This document shows, in pieces, positions 1 through 12,782 of a stretch of DNA of 64,000 nt. Below the pieces are notes generated by a model. The model saw only the letters and a list, made by a program, of their open reading frames with translations. It was not told the DNA's origin and did no database searches. The number at the start of each line of letters is the position of its first letter. Position 1 is the first letter of the stretch. The stretch is from Marinilabiliales bacterium. GTDB lineage: Bacteria; Bacteroidota; Bacteroidia; Bacteroidales; ML635J-15. The stretch covers positions 1 to 64,000 of the forward strand of contig PKTB01000015.1 of assembly GCA_002869385.1 (NCBI GenBank), in the 5' to 3' direction. Made by a program: the position numbers and the translations under genes.

Positions 1-964
1 CAGAACCTATATCATGATGCATTTCTATTTTACTGCACAATTTTGTGTTTCGTACTTCAAATCCTGGTCGATAAACTGAAAATGAATCATCTCTGTCTGG
101 TGTATAAGTAAACTCAAGTGAAAAATAAAGGTTTCCAGTATAAGATGCTTCAATATCACTCACCATTGTAGCATTTCCATATTCTACTTTTGAAAGATAG
201 ATACTTGCGTAATCAGAACTGCCATCATTAGTATAGGTGTATTTTGCCAGATTACCCAGGCTGTCCATTGTGTATTCAAGCTTCCAGGAAAATATTCTGC
301 TTGAATCATCAGGATTAGAGATACGTGCAGAACTTGTCTTTCCGTAAAGACTGATAATATTATCTTTGCTTGTTACTCTCCAATAGACATCGCCTGTAGT
401 ATTATTTGTTACTCGTTCTATTTTTGCATTTAATCCTTCGGTTCTTGGCATATACTCCCTGATTGTTGAGCCGCTGTCAATCGTGTCTATAATATCTCCA
501 TTTGAATCGCACAAAGGAACTAAATCTTCTGCTCCTGATAATATAAATGTATCGGAATTTTCAAGATCATAATATAATGGAAGCTGCTTGTCTGTTTTTC
601 TGGATATTTCTGGTAAACCAACATTCCAACCAAGACCAAATTCGCTATTACCTGCTCCTGAGCTGTAGGAAAGGGTTAGCAGGGGAGTAAATCCTGAACG
701 ACCCGGAGTCAATGGCAGGGGGATGCTTACACTTCCCGAACCTGTTACAGGATTTACCTCAGCTTTCTCGCCTACGCCACGAATTGCTCCACCTCCTTTT
801 GGGAGTTCTATTCCACCGGGGGCTTTTAGGGAGTTTTTTAAGGAAGAAGCATACGAAACCTGATTTTCATTGTTTTCCTTTTTTTGAGAAGATGCAGATA
901 GTGATTTGATATTACCTTCAGCATTCCCATTTTTTATTATGTTGTTTTGATCTTGATCTTTCAT
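1..964 (-). CDS. Tc-toxin B subunit (TcB/SpvB-like), 3' part outside window
   Basis: This is the N-terminal 321 codons of a TcB-type toxin subunit. It starts at the ATG at 964-962 and stays open to the window edge. After a polar leader of about 45 residues comes the SpvB hallmark GGGAIRGVGEK, then NPVTGSGSVSIPLPLTPGRS, LSYSSGAGNSEFGLGW and SRKTDKQLPLY, and later FILSGAEDLVP. In characterised Tc toxins, TcB (often with TcC) forms a beta-propeller and hollow cocoon that holds the cytotoxic TcC C-terminus. TcB docks on the TcA pentamer. It lies 91 bp downstream of the TcA gene on the same strand, the usual order, so co-expression is likely. No stop codon interrupts the visible part. Whether TcC is fused or separate cannot be seen. 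Confidence 0.93.
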   Translation of the reverse strand, partial: MKDQDQNNIIKNGNAEGNIKSLSASSQKKENNENQVSYASSLKNSLKAPGGIELPKGGGAIRGVGEKAEVNPVTGSGSVSIPLPLTPGRSGFTPLLTLSYSSGAGNSEFGLGWNVGLPEISRKTDKQLPLYYDLENSDTFILSGAEDLVPLCDSNGDIIDTIDSGSTIREYMPRTEGLNAKIERVTNNTTGDVYWRVTSKDNIISLYGKTSSARISNPDDSSRIFSWKLEYTMDSLGNLAKYTYTNDGSSDYASIYLSKVEYGNATMVSDIEASYTGNLYFSLEFTYTPDRDDSFSVYRPGFEVRNTKLCSKIEMHHDIGS

Positions 965-1055
965 ATACAATTCAAAAAAAATCTATAAGACAAATAATCC
1001 CGTTAAACCCACACAAACCGGAATTACTCCGAATTGGTGTGGAGAAAGGAGTTTT

Positions 1056-4000
1056 TTATACAAATGAGAATTCAATAACTAAATATACATCATTATTTCC
1101 ATCAAAATTTGCCGAATTTAAATCAACAGACCATACTCCATCAGATGGTGTTGGGACAGAAATGCCATTATAATAAAATGGTAATGATTCTGTTGTCCAA
1201 CCCGTTGTCGCACCAACAAATAACTTATTGCTGTAATCAGTATCAGACATCAACTTTATAGAGGAAATTGTTATTGCCTTGCCATATTTACTTGCCCAAT
1301 TTCTGAAAATATATGGGAAGTGCTTTTCACTGATTTCCAAAGTTCCTTCAGTACTATTTATCAATTCATATATAGCGTCTGCAAACTCTGATTTTAAACT
1401 ATGTGCAACTAACAATTTCGAATTTGTATCACCAAGGACTTCCATTAACTGATTAAAGTTATCTTCAATGTTTTCTTCAGCAGCTGCCTTCAAAGTACCA
1501 CCTGCATCTCTAGCCGTATATTTAACATGAAGAATAACATCAGAAATGCTCTCATAATCGAATTTTCGTATTGCATTTGGTAATTCAATGCTCCATTTAC
1601 CGACTGCACCGGCACCTTCAAATGGCAAGTACCTCTCATCTCTGAAATTAAATTCAAACATTCCTGTATCATTATTACCGGTACTTGTTGCTATTGATTG
1701 AATTCCTATGATATTATGAATAAATCTGTTATCATCAATACCTGAATATGCATAACCGTTTTAAACAGATGTTGATTTTCTAAATCTGTTATTTAACAAA
1801 TTCAGTTTGCATGTTACTCCACTATAAGGACCTGTAACCGCTGGAATACTTATGCTAACTCCCTTTATTCTTCTTAAATAATGCCCTGGATGGTCAATAT
1901 CATAAAGCATTTCAGGAATATCAAACTCGCAACTTCCTTTTGTTTGCAATTCAACTAAAGCATTCGGAGCCATTAAACTTAACGGAATATCTCTTGATAG
2001 TTCAATCTCACGAGTGTTATTTTCAATATATTCCAGCTCTAATTTTCTTAACTCATTAGACAACTTTTCACCTGAAAGTAATCCTTGTTTCAAGCCATCC
2101 CAATGTACTGAAGAGATTATACTTGTATAATTATCTTTCTGCCTTTCAAAAATGTATGCTTTTTCAGCTGCCAACGCAAGTTTATGAGCCATTTTATATG
2201 CATCCTGGTAAAGCTTAGAAACCTGACCTTTCATCCAGTTATATAATTCCTTGTTTGTGAACTTACCTTTAATGAATTCATATTCTGCAGCTCTATGCTC
2301 AATTTGAACCAAATGATTTTCAAGTTCTTTTTCCGCCATGGCAAGACGGACATTAGCCGCATCAATCTGTTTTCCAATTTGATAATATTCTTTATCTGCC
2401 TGATCTGCCTGAAAATCCCATTCCTCTTTCCTTTGCTTGTACTGACCCAGTGTGCTCGAAAGATTAGCAGCACTACTTATTCCATATGAAATCTTACTTA
2501 AAGCTCCTGAAGCTTTAGATGTTGCTTCTGAAATCTGCTCACCTCCAAATGATGTATACAATGGAAATCCAAATATAAACTGCGGAGTTAATCTAGTAAC
2601 AGCTGCTCCAGAATTCAAACCAGCACTTATTGCATTTAAAATTAGGCTTACTGAAGACATGGTTATTGAAGCCGTTTCAAAAGCATTAATAAACTTCTTA
2701 TCATTGTAATATTCATATTTTTTAAGAACATTGTCTCTGCTTTTTGTCAAAGCCCCGATATTTTCTGTTGCTTCTTCAATCGCTTTTTCGCGAATAATTG
2801 TCATCGCTTTTAAAAGTAATTGTTCATTAGCTGAACGTAATAATGACATGGCTTCTGCATCTTTCTTTTCGAGAACAGATAGCATTGTATTTCCAAGGGA
2901 CTTTACATCATTAGTAAACTCTATAGCTTTTTGCAAAATATAATTAAATCTGTATATTGGCAATGGTGCAGAAAGAGTACTCAAAGCTGAACTTAAATCT
3001 GCTCCGGAAGCCATTGCAGCAGCAACTGCTCCTGGATCGATTGGAGGTGCGGCCAATGGTAATTCTCTAACAATTCCCTGAATGTTCATACAATGACGTA
3101 TCTTGAACAATCTGTCTGCTACCGTATCCCAATATTCCTCCATCTTACTATTATTTGGAATACCAAAATATGACACCATATACCCTGCAGCTCCAAATTC
3201 TGCAGTTTGTTCTGTTGAAACATTATTGTGATCTGCTGCAACAGTTAGAATTCCATCTATCATAGTATAGACATTTGAAAGATCATCCATTTCATTTTTC
3301 ATGTCATAATATGACATTGCATCCGATAAAGTACCTTCGAGTTTTTGTGGCTTAACCCCCAAAATTTCGGAAGCAAGAATGTACAATAATGTAGCCTGAT
3401 TAATATCCTCCATTGTATCTTTTGTAAACAGCATATCTGCCCAGTTAATAAGGTTCTCAACATACTTCATTACTACAGATCTCATATAAGACATTGGTCT
3501 TAATGTTGCAACCAAATGTGGGTTAAACGGACTATCTTCCCATGCCGAAATCAATTCATCATATGCATTCTCTGAATTAATCATATTCATAAAATCTGAT
3601 ACATTTTCCGGAGAGCTCATACCACCATCTTCATCGAACAAATCTCTAAAAGGTTTAATTTTCCAGAACTTTTTGGGTGCTCCATCATCATCATTTCCAA
3701 TTGTAGGATCAAATATCAAATGATACCATTTACGCGCTTCCTCAAATTTCATATTTCTGGATAAATTATCTGCAATAAGCATAGGAATATGAAAAAACAT
3801 TTCCCAATTATAAATTGCATAAGGATCTTGTATCGCAGGACTATCTTCAATTTCAGAAGGTGTAAAAACAAGTTCCTCGTATTCAGGAGTATATGTAACT
3901 CTGGAATCTATAGCTCCAAAATAACTATTAAAGTCCGCATTTGTATCTTCACAATTAACTTTTAAATTATAGAATAATTCTCTCGGTTCCTGATCCTGAA

Positions 4001-7000
4001 ATTCTGATGAAAATAATCCATTCAATCCTAAATTATTTAGTTTCTCACGAATATCATTGACAAATGGATAATATAAATTTACAATTTTATATTTTACATT
4101 TGATGCATTTGTATTAGCTATATAATTTGGTGTTGTAAGATATGGGATAGACAAAAAATTCTTGTTGTGTTCAAAATCCTCTAAAACAAAAGGCTTATAC
4201 CATGCATTCCTATAATCAATTTTAAGCCTCCAATCCCACATATAATAACTAATATTATCATAAATGATATTATACTTCACATCATTTTCCATTCCGCTTC
4301 TAATAAACAGATAAAATGGTAGCGGAGTTGTGTCAAATTCGTTATTCTCTCCAACAATATGTGTATATGATATTGCAAAATTGGGCCCTGCAGATCCATC
4401 ACGTTGTAGAAGCAATTTATTATTCTTTGTTTTCTTTTTTCCCGTTGAATTAAAATAAATCCTATCAAAGCTTCCACAATCATTTCGCTGATAATCAAAA
4501 CTTATCCTCCTACCATTAAAAACAAAATTACCGCGTGTTGCTGTTCTCCAACATGAATTCTCATCTTGAACATCTTGATCGAAGCTAACTCTAATTTTAA
4601 TTATATCAGATTGAGGATAAATATTCAATTGATAATTCGTCAGTTTCCCTCTATTTTGAGGTTCTATATAAACATCTTCACTGGTTACAGGCTTTGTCCA
4701 GTTTCCATTTTTATATACAGACCATGTTAGTTTTACAGCTGTAAACTTATTTTGATTCTCATTATTAAGTTCATAAGCGCTATAATATTCTTCAAAGCCT
4801 TCCTGAGCCTGACTTGTCATGTATAATTCAGGCCAAAACATGTAAAGATCTCCTTTCCAAAATGCAAGTTTTACTGCATCTGCTTTCATTCCATTCTGTA
4901 TTTCTTCCCATGGTGTCCAATAACTATTATTTACTAGCTTTCTATAAAAATACTTATATGGTATACCATAAGTTCTCCCAATAAAATGTGTTGTTTGAGA
5001 TTCATTTGCAATATTTCCATCTCTGTATGCGCAAAGAATCTCTAAATTTGAAACCTCATCCAGTTTATCCAAATATTCATAATAAGCATCCAAAACTGTA
5101 TTCTCATCAACATCATTTTGTAGAAGTCTTTCTTCCACTTCCTTAAAAAATGGACTTTTATTGTGTCTCAATTCTGGGTCCAACCAATTTTCAGGGAAGA
5201 ATAATATTTTACGGTTTGCTTCCCAAACACTATAGCTTTTTCTCCACTCAAGTTCGGCTTTCTGGTCATCATTAAATGACAAACTGTCTTCTAAGCCCAT
5301 TAATATTCTCTGTATAAACAGTTGTGCCGATAATGTGGCCTGTACTATTCTACTTGTTTTAGCACATGTTGCCATTTCTGGATCAATCAATAAAATATTG
5401 TAAAGATCTTCTGCAGAATCAATGCTTGAATCTTTAAGAACGATGCAATCCCTTAAAGCATTTCTCTGTAACTCTCTTAAAGGATTCCTAATTGCAGATG
5501 CCACTGAATACCAATCATCCTCACTGTATTTACTTTTCACTATCTGACGCAAATTTTCACTATGCTCATAAGTTAATGCGCTATCTGTTTTGTTTAAATC
5601 AATAATTGTCTGTGCTTTAGTCCCAAGACTTTTCACAACATGAGTACATTCAATTAATGATTCAAACCAATTAATATATAGGTCTTCCGGCAATATTACA
5701 GTATTCATTGCTGTAAAATCATCTTCATTACAACCGGTAGCAGCACAAATAAATTCAACACTATCGCTACCCAAAGAACTAAAATCATCATTCTCTATAA
5801 AAAAACTAAAGAAATCTGTTTCATCTGCAAAATAGCTATGTGAATAATTTACTGCAGTTAATAAGTTACAATATTTTGTTAACGCATCAGTTGAACTTTC
5901 CGGATTAAAAATATTCAACAGGTCATACTTATCAATTTCTTCGTCAAATATTGTATAAATGCTTGACACCATTTCATTTGTTAGTTTCAATCCGTTAATC
6001 AGCATTGCTGTTTTATAAAGCCTTCTATATAATCCAATTTGTTCGGAACTGTTTGTATTATCGATTTCACTCAAATCAAGGAAACTGCTTTTAATAAATG
6101 AGTTTATTGCAGGATATGTTTCCGTATCAGTGTAAGTAATTTGCTTCAGTAACAGATCGGTAATATATAATTCAGGTATCTCAAACTCTTCAATTAATAG
6201 ATCTTTAATAATATCAACCCTTTGTTCTTGTTTTAAATAATTTAACACAAGATCAATCCTGTCATAAGGATTTTCTAGATAGTCATTATGTTCGGTATCA
6301 TAAAGTTGATTTATTGCTTCTATTCTGGGCATAAAACATTCGAAACTTTCCCCGATAAACTCTTCTAAATCACTTCCTGTCAAACCTTCTACATCTTCAT
6401 TCAATACGATGCTTACACATTTTTCAATAATATCTTCTTCAATATATTTTTCCATCAGAGTACGTATATCATCAATTCGTTCATCAAAAACAGATAACTC
6501 AACATCATAAAAATATGTTTTAAATCTTAGAGAAACGTCTTCGATCAATGATGAGTTTGATTCGTATGGATAAAGATAGTTTGGAGAGCTAAAACCAGAT
6601 GGAAAAGCTTCTGTATTATTTGAAATAAAACTGCCGATGTTAAAGCCTGTATATTCAATTGTTATCAATGTTGGGATAACATTGTACAAATCTAAAGATG
6701 TTAAGCTCCCAGAATATTTAAATTTCTGGTTTTTATTAAGTTTTAACTAAACACTTATTTCGTCTTCATAACCTAATATTTGTTTCAAGACAGTCGCTTT
6801 GATGTTGATAAATATACTTTTAACATCTTCTTCTTTACTGAAATTTTTCAGATTAGTATCACTTGCCCCGGTTATAATACTCAATCACTGAAGCACTCCT
6901 GTAACTTTTGCAGCAATTGCTTCATTTGTTGCGCCAGTATTACTATTTAAAATAGAAGCCACATCAACCGAATTAAAATTAGGGAATAAATCAGGATGTG

Positions 7001-10000
7001 CAGTAACAAAATTACTTACTGTCGTTGCATCATCCGTTATTTCATAAAAAATGTACCCGATTGCCTGATCGATATAAGTTTTGAATAAATTGTATGCATT
7101 CTCCGAAACATATTCCTCATAAAAAGAAATTTCTGTAGGTTTTATTGAATCTCTGATTTCTGTAAGCTTTTCAATAATAAATTCTTCGCTTATAGCAAGG
7201 GTATTACCATCAACGTTCTCACTTTCAACAAAATAAGCTAAATCCGGAATACTAAATCCATTTGCTTTAACCTTATTTACAAGATCTGAAAATGTTATAA
7301 GCTCAGCCGGAATTTCAACATCAAGGCTGGAAATACCTGTAAGAAAATAATACTCCTCTGTTGAAATATCCAAAGAATCACAGATATATGCAACACGAAG
7401 AATCTTAGAAAGGTCTGCCAATGTTGGAGTATTTCCAAGGACTATTGATTCTCAATCTATAATTGACAAGTATTGTTCCTCAGTAATTTTAATCCCTGAA
7501 ATAAATGGTAAAAATGTTAGAAAATTACTAAATGTAAAGTTTGTGTTCGTTGGAGTTTCTCCATTTATTAATTCCTGAAATGATTCCTTTAAATCATATT
7601 CCTCAGTCTTTTTAAGAAATAAATAATCATATAGATTTATATAATCGTTATATGATATTGAAGGAATAAAATCACCAAAAAGCAACAGTGTTTCTTCAAG
7701 TTTCAAACCATATTCAGCTTTTAATTTGATAACATCTGATATTTTAATGATATTTGCTGATGTCAGATCAGAAAAGTCCAAATATTGCATAATTAGATCC
7801 AGCTCAAAGACTTTTATGTCAAGCTTTTTTCTAAGTCTCTCGAACCTATGCAACCTATCATAGAAACTTTCAGCTGGTGAAGGTTGTGGATTTGTATCTT
7901 CTGGTTGGTCATCATTCATAATATATGTTGACTCTAATGTCCCAGGTTGCTCAGTTGTATTAGGGTCATTATCATATCCGGGTATAGTGTATAAATAATA
8001 TCTGTTATCATTTACATTTACAGGATTTATAAAATATGAATCAAGTAATTCATTCAAGTGTTCGTATGAAATACTTGTCAGATCAATAAATTCCTTAACA
8101 TTCCCAGTTGGAGTTGTTCCATTATAACGATCAGATATACTTGTGCCTGATTCAGAAGTAGTAATAATACTGACATCACTATTGGTTAATCCCAATGATT
8201 CGTAATTATTTTCGTTTGCTAACGGAATATCAGAACCGGTACCATGTGTAAAAAGATTAATAATCCTTTCTCTACTTATCCCTAAATTGGAAAGGTAACT
8301 TCTGTATTCTTCAAGCCATAAATTAAATGGTAATGACCATGGAAGCTCACATGTCGTTAAAAACTCATATGCATCTTTTGTGTGTTGCAAATTTTCCGGA
8401 TAAGCAGCAAGTTCCTCATTTGTCCAGGTGGTTTGCAATAAACTTTCACTTGGAACATCCCCTTCATAAAGATCAATTACCTTTTTTTCGAGTATTTCAT
8501 TTACGAGATCAATATGAGGTAATACATTTTCTGTATTTGTACAATTTAAAAGAATATATTCAATATCAGGTCTTCGTAAAAATAACTCATTAATATTTGC
8601 ATCTGCAGAATCAGCAAGAAAATTCAAAAGATCAGCCAAATACGCGGATTGGCTAAATAGGGTTCTGCATTTTGGATATTCGAAATAATCCTGACTTCCA
8701 AACATTTCGTTTAAAGTTGGCATTGTGCCATATTCTGCTTCCGAATCAAAACTATATGATGGAGTAACAGGAGTTGGACTCTGGTCTATCCCAATACCTA
8801 AATCTAATATTGTCAATAAACTAGCATTCGCTATTTTACTCGCTTTAGCAAAAATTTGGTCAATATCTTCATCAGTAATATCTGTACCAGACCCCAATTC
8901 ATCAGAAACTGCATTTTTAAAAGCCGTTTTACCTTTTCTACTAATTTTATATGAGTAACATAAATCTAAATCCCATAAAGCTTCCATAACAGTGCTTTTG
9001 CTCTTATCAGGAGTTAATTTATATAACTGTTCTGCCTTTTGTAAATCAGTTTGTAACTGTTCCCTCTCTTCAGTTGAAATATCTGTCCAATCTATATTTG
9101 GATCTAACAATGTTGCCATTGCATGATTCTCACCAAATTGAAAATCATAATTATTGGTAATAAATTTAGATATTTTTGTGCTTACAAGAAATGTTGTATT
9201 ACCTGGCTTAACAATTTCATTCTTTAAATAAGGTGATGTGTGTCTTAATTCTAGCTCTTTTTTTATTCCGTCTTTGTATTCTTCTGCTGTTGTATATTCT
9301 TCCGGCAGTGAAATAGAATTGCTTGTGATTACTGTAGTTAGATCATCTGCATTTGCAATAATATCATCAATAGATGTCCAGGTTTTATCTGTTAAAACAG
9401 CTACTGACAAATCATGGCTACCACCGGAAACCTCTACAATCTTATCAAAAACAACAGCTTTTTCGTATTGTGTTTGATTCATAGAAGTGTTCGCCAATAA
9501 ATAATCATTTAAAGTTTCATAGTTCTGCTGGTGCTCCAGACTGTTGCGAAAATCTATCTCAGCTTCAACTATAGATGTTTGATCAGCAGTTAATGTAATC
9601 CCAATCGAGGTAAATTTATCAGAGACTTCATTTTCTGATAAATATTCGGTAATTAAATTCGCCTTCATTGTTGCAACTTCAGTACTAACTGATGCCCCTT
9701 TTCCAACAATATCATCAATAAAATTACTGGCAATTGCATCATTTACCTCACTTTCAAGAACATCACTCGCGGTGAATAAAACGTCTTTATAATCTCTATC
9801 AGGGTCTTTTCGTAATATAGCAAAAGCTACAGATTAATTGCAAGTAAACTTAGTACTGAAATACTTCGTATTAATGAGTTTCTTTGCCTCGACATCAGCC
9901 ATTCTTAAACACTTTGACAAATATTCAACTTTAGTAGTTGCCTCTTCCAATTCAGCAAGAGTTAATGAATCTAGCTCTGCTGTTTTATCATAGATTTCCA

Positions 10001-10673
10001 GTTTTTTCTCAAGATCCGGTTTTTCCGCAAAATCTTCGTCTCCAACTACAATATCTGCTTCAATTATCTCTCTTGTGTCGTAAAATACTTCTGAATATGT
10101 GTAAGGATCCTTTGCATTGTTCGTGTCTTCAACTCTTACTTGAAAATGCAATCCTCCATTGCCAATAAACTCCGGATAGATCTCCGGATCAATTGCAGGG
10201 ATCATTGCTGTTGTTGGCATATTTGCAAACATAAAATACTCTCCGTCAGAATTGGTTGTTGTACTTGCAGAAGTACTTGGTGTCCCTAACAATTCAATAT
10301 GGAGTAAAACAACTGGAAAACTTGCACAAATCTCCCCTCTTGTAGTAATAACCTTTCCACTCGCTTCCAGATAAAAATTTAAACTAAAGAAATCAAAACT
10401 ATAGGGTGGAGTTAGCAATGTTGCCACAGATGTTTGAGTTGTCCGAACACTCATTTCTGCATATTTCACCTCAATAAAATGTTGTACCGAACTATCAAGA
10501 TCCTTTGTTTCAACTTCAATCTCATATGTAAAGTCTTTATAAACTCTTGTTGAGATTACATTTGCATATTGTTTCAGACCATCAGAGTCATAAAAACATA
10601 AATTAACAGATAAATGTTCTGCATAGATCAACCCGCTGGTTGAAAAAGTAATTGTTCCTGTGATTTGTGACAT
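1056..10673 (-). CDS. Giant Tc-toxin A subunit (TcA), frame interrupted by five in-frame stops
   Basis: One continuous frame of 3205 codons starts at ATG 10673 and ends at 1056. It is interrupted at codons 280 (TAA, 9834-9836), 1074 (TGA, 7452-7454), 1263 (TGA, 6885-6887), 1309 (TAG, 6747-6749) and 2971 (TAA, 1761-1763). Family sequence continues across every stop and no frameshift was found. Domains: an N-terminal beta-rich region (about 1-280, TTHNSDGEY-like carrier fold); a VRP1-type helical region (about 680-730, LLNFL...RRPDIEYILLNC); the neuraminidase-like/ABC-toxin region (about 1830, WLDPELRHNKSPFF); helical pore-forming shaft segments; and the TcB-binding C-terminus (about 2840-3205, PGHYLRRIKGVSISIPAVTG, then FRDERYLPFEGAGAVGKW after the last stop). 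TcA forms the pentameric injection channel. The frame is longer than the roughly 2300-2500 residues usual for TcA. Taken literally it is a pseudogene. The other interrupted genes in the window suggest a sequence-wide cause instead. Confidence 0.9.
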
Positions 10674-10702
10674 AATTAATTTGTTTTTTATTTATTAAAA
10701 TT

Positions 10703-12034
10703 TTATATTTTATACCATTCGTTCATGTAATTGCTGGGATTAATGATTGACAATTGGTCAAATTCCTTCTTTGAAAAATTATTCTTTATTCTATCAAGAT
10801 AAATATCAAAAGAGTCATTAAAAAACATATCTAAAAAGTAATCTGAACCATATAAAATTTGTCCTCTTACTTTTGAATTCTCTACATATATTCTCTTAAC
10901 TCTTTTCAATTCAAGATATTTACTCATACATGAAATATCAGTAAACACATTTGGATATTTAGAATTTTTTAGAATTTCTAAAATAGCTTCTTGCCATGAT
11001 TTACTTCCATTGCCAAAATGAGCAAATGTTAATATCAGATTTGGATGTAATTCTAAAACCTTCTCCCATATTTTTGGGTGATTTAACACTCCTGCCCTCT
11101 CTCTAACAAGTTTATCAAATGATTTTCCTATTTTTAATGTCAATCTTTTTGAGAATACATATTCACCATCCCAAACAATAGGTATTCTTTTTCCTTTTGG
11201 GATAATCATTCCATTAATGTCAATTTTATTTGCAGGAGTAGCAAATCCACCATATGAACAGTGTGTTACAACAGGAATTTTGTTTAACTCACAATACTCA
11301 AAAATCGAGTTATTACCTACAAGTTTTTTATCCATTGGAGAAAATCCATTAGTAGGGTAAACTTTGATCCCAGAAAATGGTTTCCCTTTTCCAACATATT
11401 TTTTAACAAGACTTTTTATATCTTTTCTTCTTGGGTCAACTCCTAGAAAAGGAAATACACGCTATTCATATTTATCTTTTGAAATAATATTAATTAGTTC
11501 ATCAAATTGTATTGTAAATCCATCTTTGTTGCTTTTTGTTTGCTTTTCATTAAGGACATTTCCTGATATTCTATCAAGAAAACTCAATATTATATCTCTA
11601 TCAGGATGTGAGATCTGCAATAATTTCTCATCAACCCTCAGACCACTAAAGTCAGCCCCTTTTTCTACCTTTTTCCCTTTATAAGTCTTATGCTTTAGTA
11701 GTGACTTTAGAAAAGATAAATTTTCATCATCATATGAATTTAGTAGAAAATCTCCATCAAACATTAATGTGAAAAAAGCATATTCTCCATTATAGTGATT
11801 ATCCAACATCTCTAAAATATTTTCACTATCTGTAGTAAAAATCTTTATTAATTCGGCTAATCTTGAAATTCTCTTATTTAATTTACCTTTCAATCTTTTG
11901 GTTTTTAAATCTTCTTGTTTCAGATTATCAAAAAGACTTATCATACCTAATATTCCATGTAACTCTCCCAAGATTGCTTTCCATCCTACGGTAGTAATAT
12001 TAAAAATATGGCAATGACTATCTATTCTTTGCAT
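10703..12034 (-). CDS. Amidohydrolase-2 family TIM-barrel metal hydrolase, one in-frame TAG
   Basis: A 443-codon frame starts at MQRIDSHCHIF (ATG 12034), 4 bp after the stop of the upstream gene. The frame is interrupted at codon 191 by TAG (11462-11464) and resumes directly with RVFPFLGVDPRR, a motif expected in this family. The lost residue is probably Glu (GAG). Metal-site features in order are DSHCH near the N-terminus, GIKVYP, VVTHCS, LTFAHFGN and LYGSDYFL. This matches the H-x-H / Lys / His / His / Asp layout of amidohydrolases. The substrate is unknown. It is preceded by the membrane protein gene and followed 29 bp later by the TcA gene, so it probably belongs to the toxin operon, perhaps in self-protection or substrate processing; that role is inference. 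Confidence 0.8.
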
Positions 12035-12038
12035 AATA

Positions 12039-12767
12039 TTAAATTTTACATTTCTCAACTATTTGATTGTTAGTAATAAAGCCTAAAACAGGTTCAGAAC
12101 TTTTCCCGTTTTCAGTAATAAATATATCCTGACACTCCGGAATCGCATCCATTAATATTTTTGCTGCTAACATATTTGAACTTAAAGGAATAAAAGCAAA
12201 GCTTTTCTCAATTATTTTAGGAATCTTTGATTCTGGAGATTTGTAATTCAATAAATCTGATAAAACTAAATTCTCAGGAGAATTATTAAGACTTTCTGTT
12301 AGAAAAAGAGCTAGAGTGCTTTTATGAATAACATACTTTAAAAGTTTTTCATTTGTAATAAAAACTATTCTTTGATAATTAGTAAAATCTCTATCTTGTA
12401 AGATATCAATAATTTTATGTTTTAATGTTTCATCAGAAAACTCAATATATTTGATATCCTCGAGTCTAATCATTTCGTCTTCCACTTTTATTCCAGCTAT
12501 CTTTTGTTCCAATGTCATCGATTTAATTACATCTTGGTATGACTTACTAGCAGCTTCAAAATTTTCTTTGCCAAAATAAAAAGCTAAAACTGTTCCGACC
12601 CAAGTACCCCATAGTGGCAATAAACTTTGGCCTATAAACGTCTTTGCTTCACCATCAACAATTAATAGCCATATAGCTAACAATAATGTCCCCACAACTC
12701 CTAGAAAAATTGTGGTTACTGCAATAACATTCCTAATATTGGCTTTTTGAAGAATTTTGCTTTTCAT
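12039..12767 (-). CDS. Two-helix membrane protein with CBS-like cytoplasmic region
   Basis: A protein of 242 residues with two hydrophobic helices near the N-terminus (about 15-37 and 45-65, the second containing LLPLWGTWVGTVLAFYFG). A soluble part of about 170 residues follows. The soluble part looks like a degenerate CBS pair: a first unit ending YQRIVFITNEKLLKYVIHKS, and a second with SSNMLAAKILMDAIPECQDI followed by PVLGFITNNQIV. CBS pairs usually sense adenine nucleotides; no ligand can be assigned here. The gene sits 15 bp after the hydrolase and 4 bp before the amidohydrolase, which points to one transcript leading into the Tc toxin genes. The CBS assignment is tentative. Confidence 0.65.
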   Translation of the reverse strand: MKSKILQKANIRNVIAVTTIFLGVVGTLLLAIWLLIVDGEAKTFIGQSLLPLWGTWVGTVLAFYFGKENFEAASKSYQDVIKSMTLEQKIAGIKVEDEMIRLEDIKYIEFSDETLKHKIIDILQDRDFTNYQRIVFITNEKLLKYVIHKSTLALFLTESLNNSPENLVLSDLLNYKSPESKIPKIIEKSFAFIPLSSNMLAAKILMDAIPECQDIFITENGKSSEPVLGFITNNQIVEKCKI

Positions 12768-12782
12768 AATGATTGTTTAATT

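Noticed and set aside
712..909. Plus-strand reading frame opposite the TcB gene
   Set aside because: It is antisense to clear SpvB-family coding sequence and has no recognisable features.
6690..10673. Several separate small Tc-related genes
   Set aside because: All pieces lie in one frame with family sequence running across each stop and no start signals between them.
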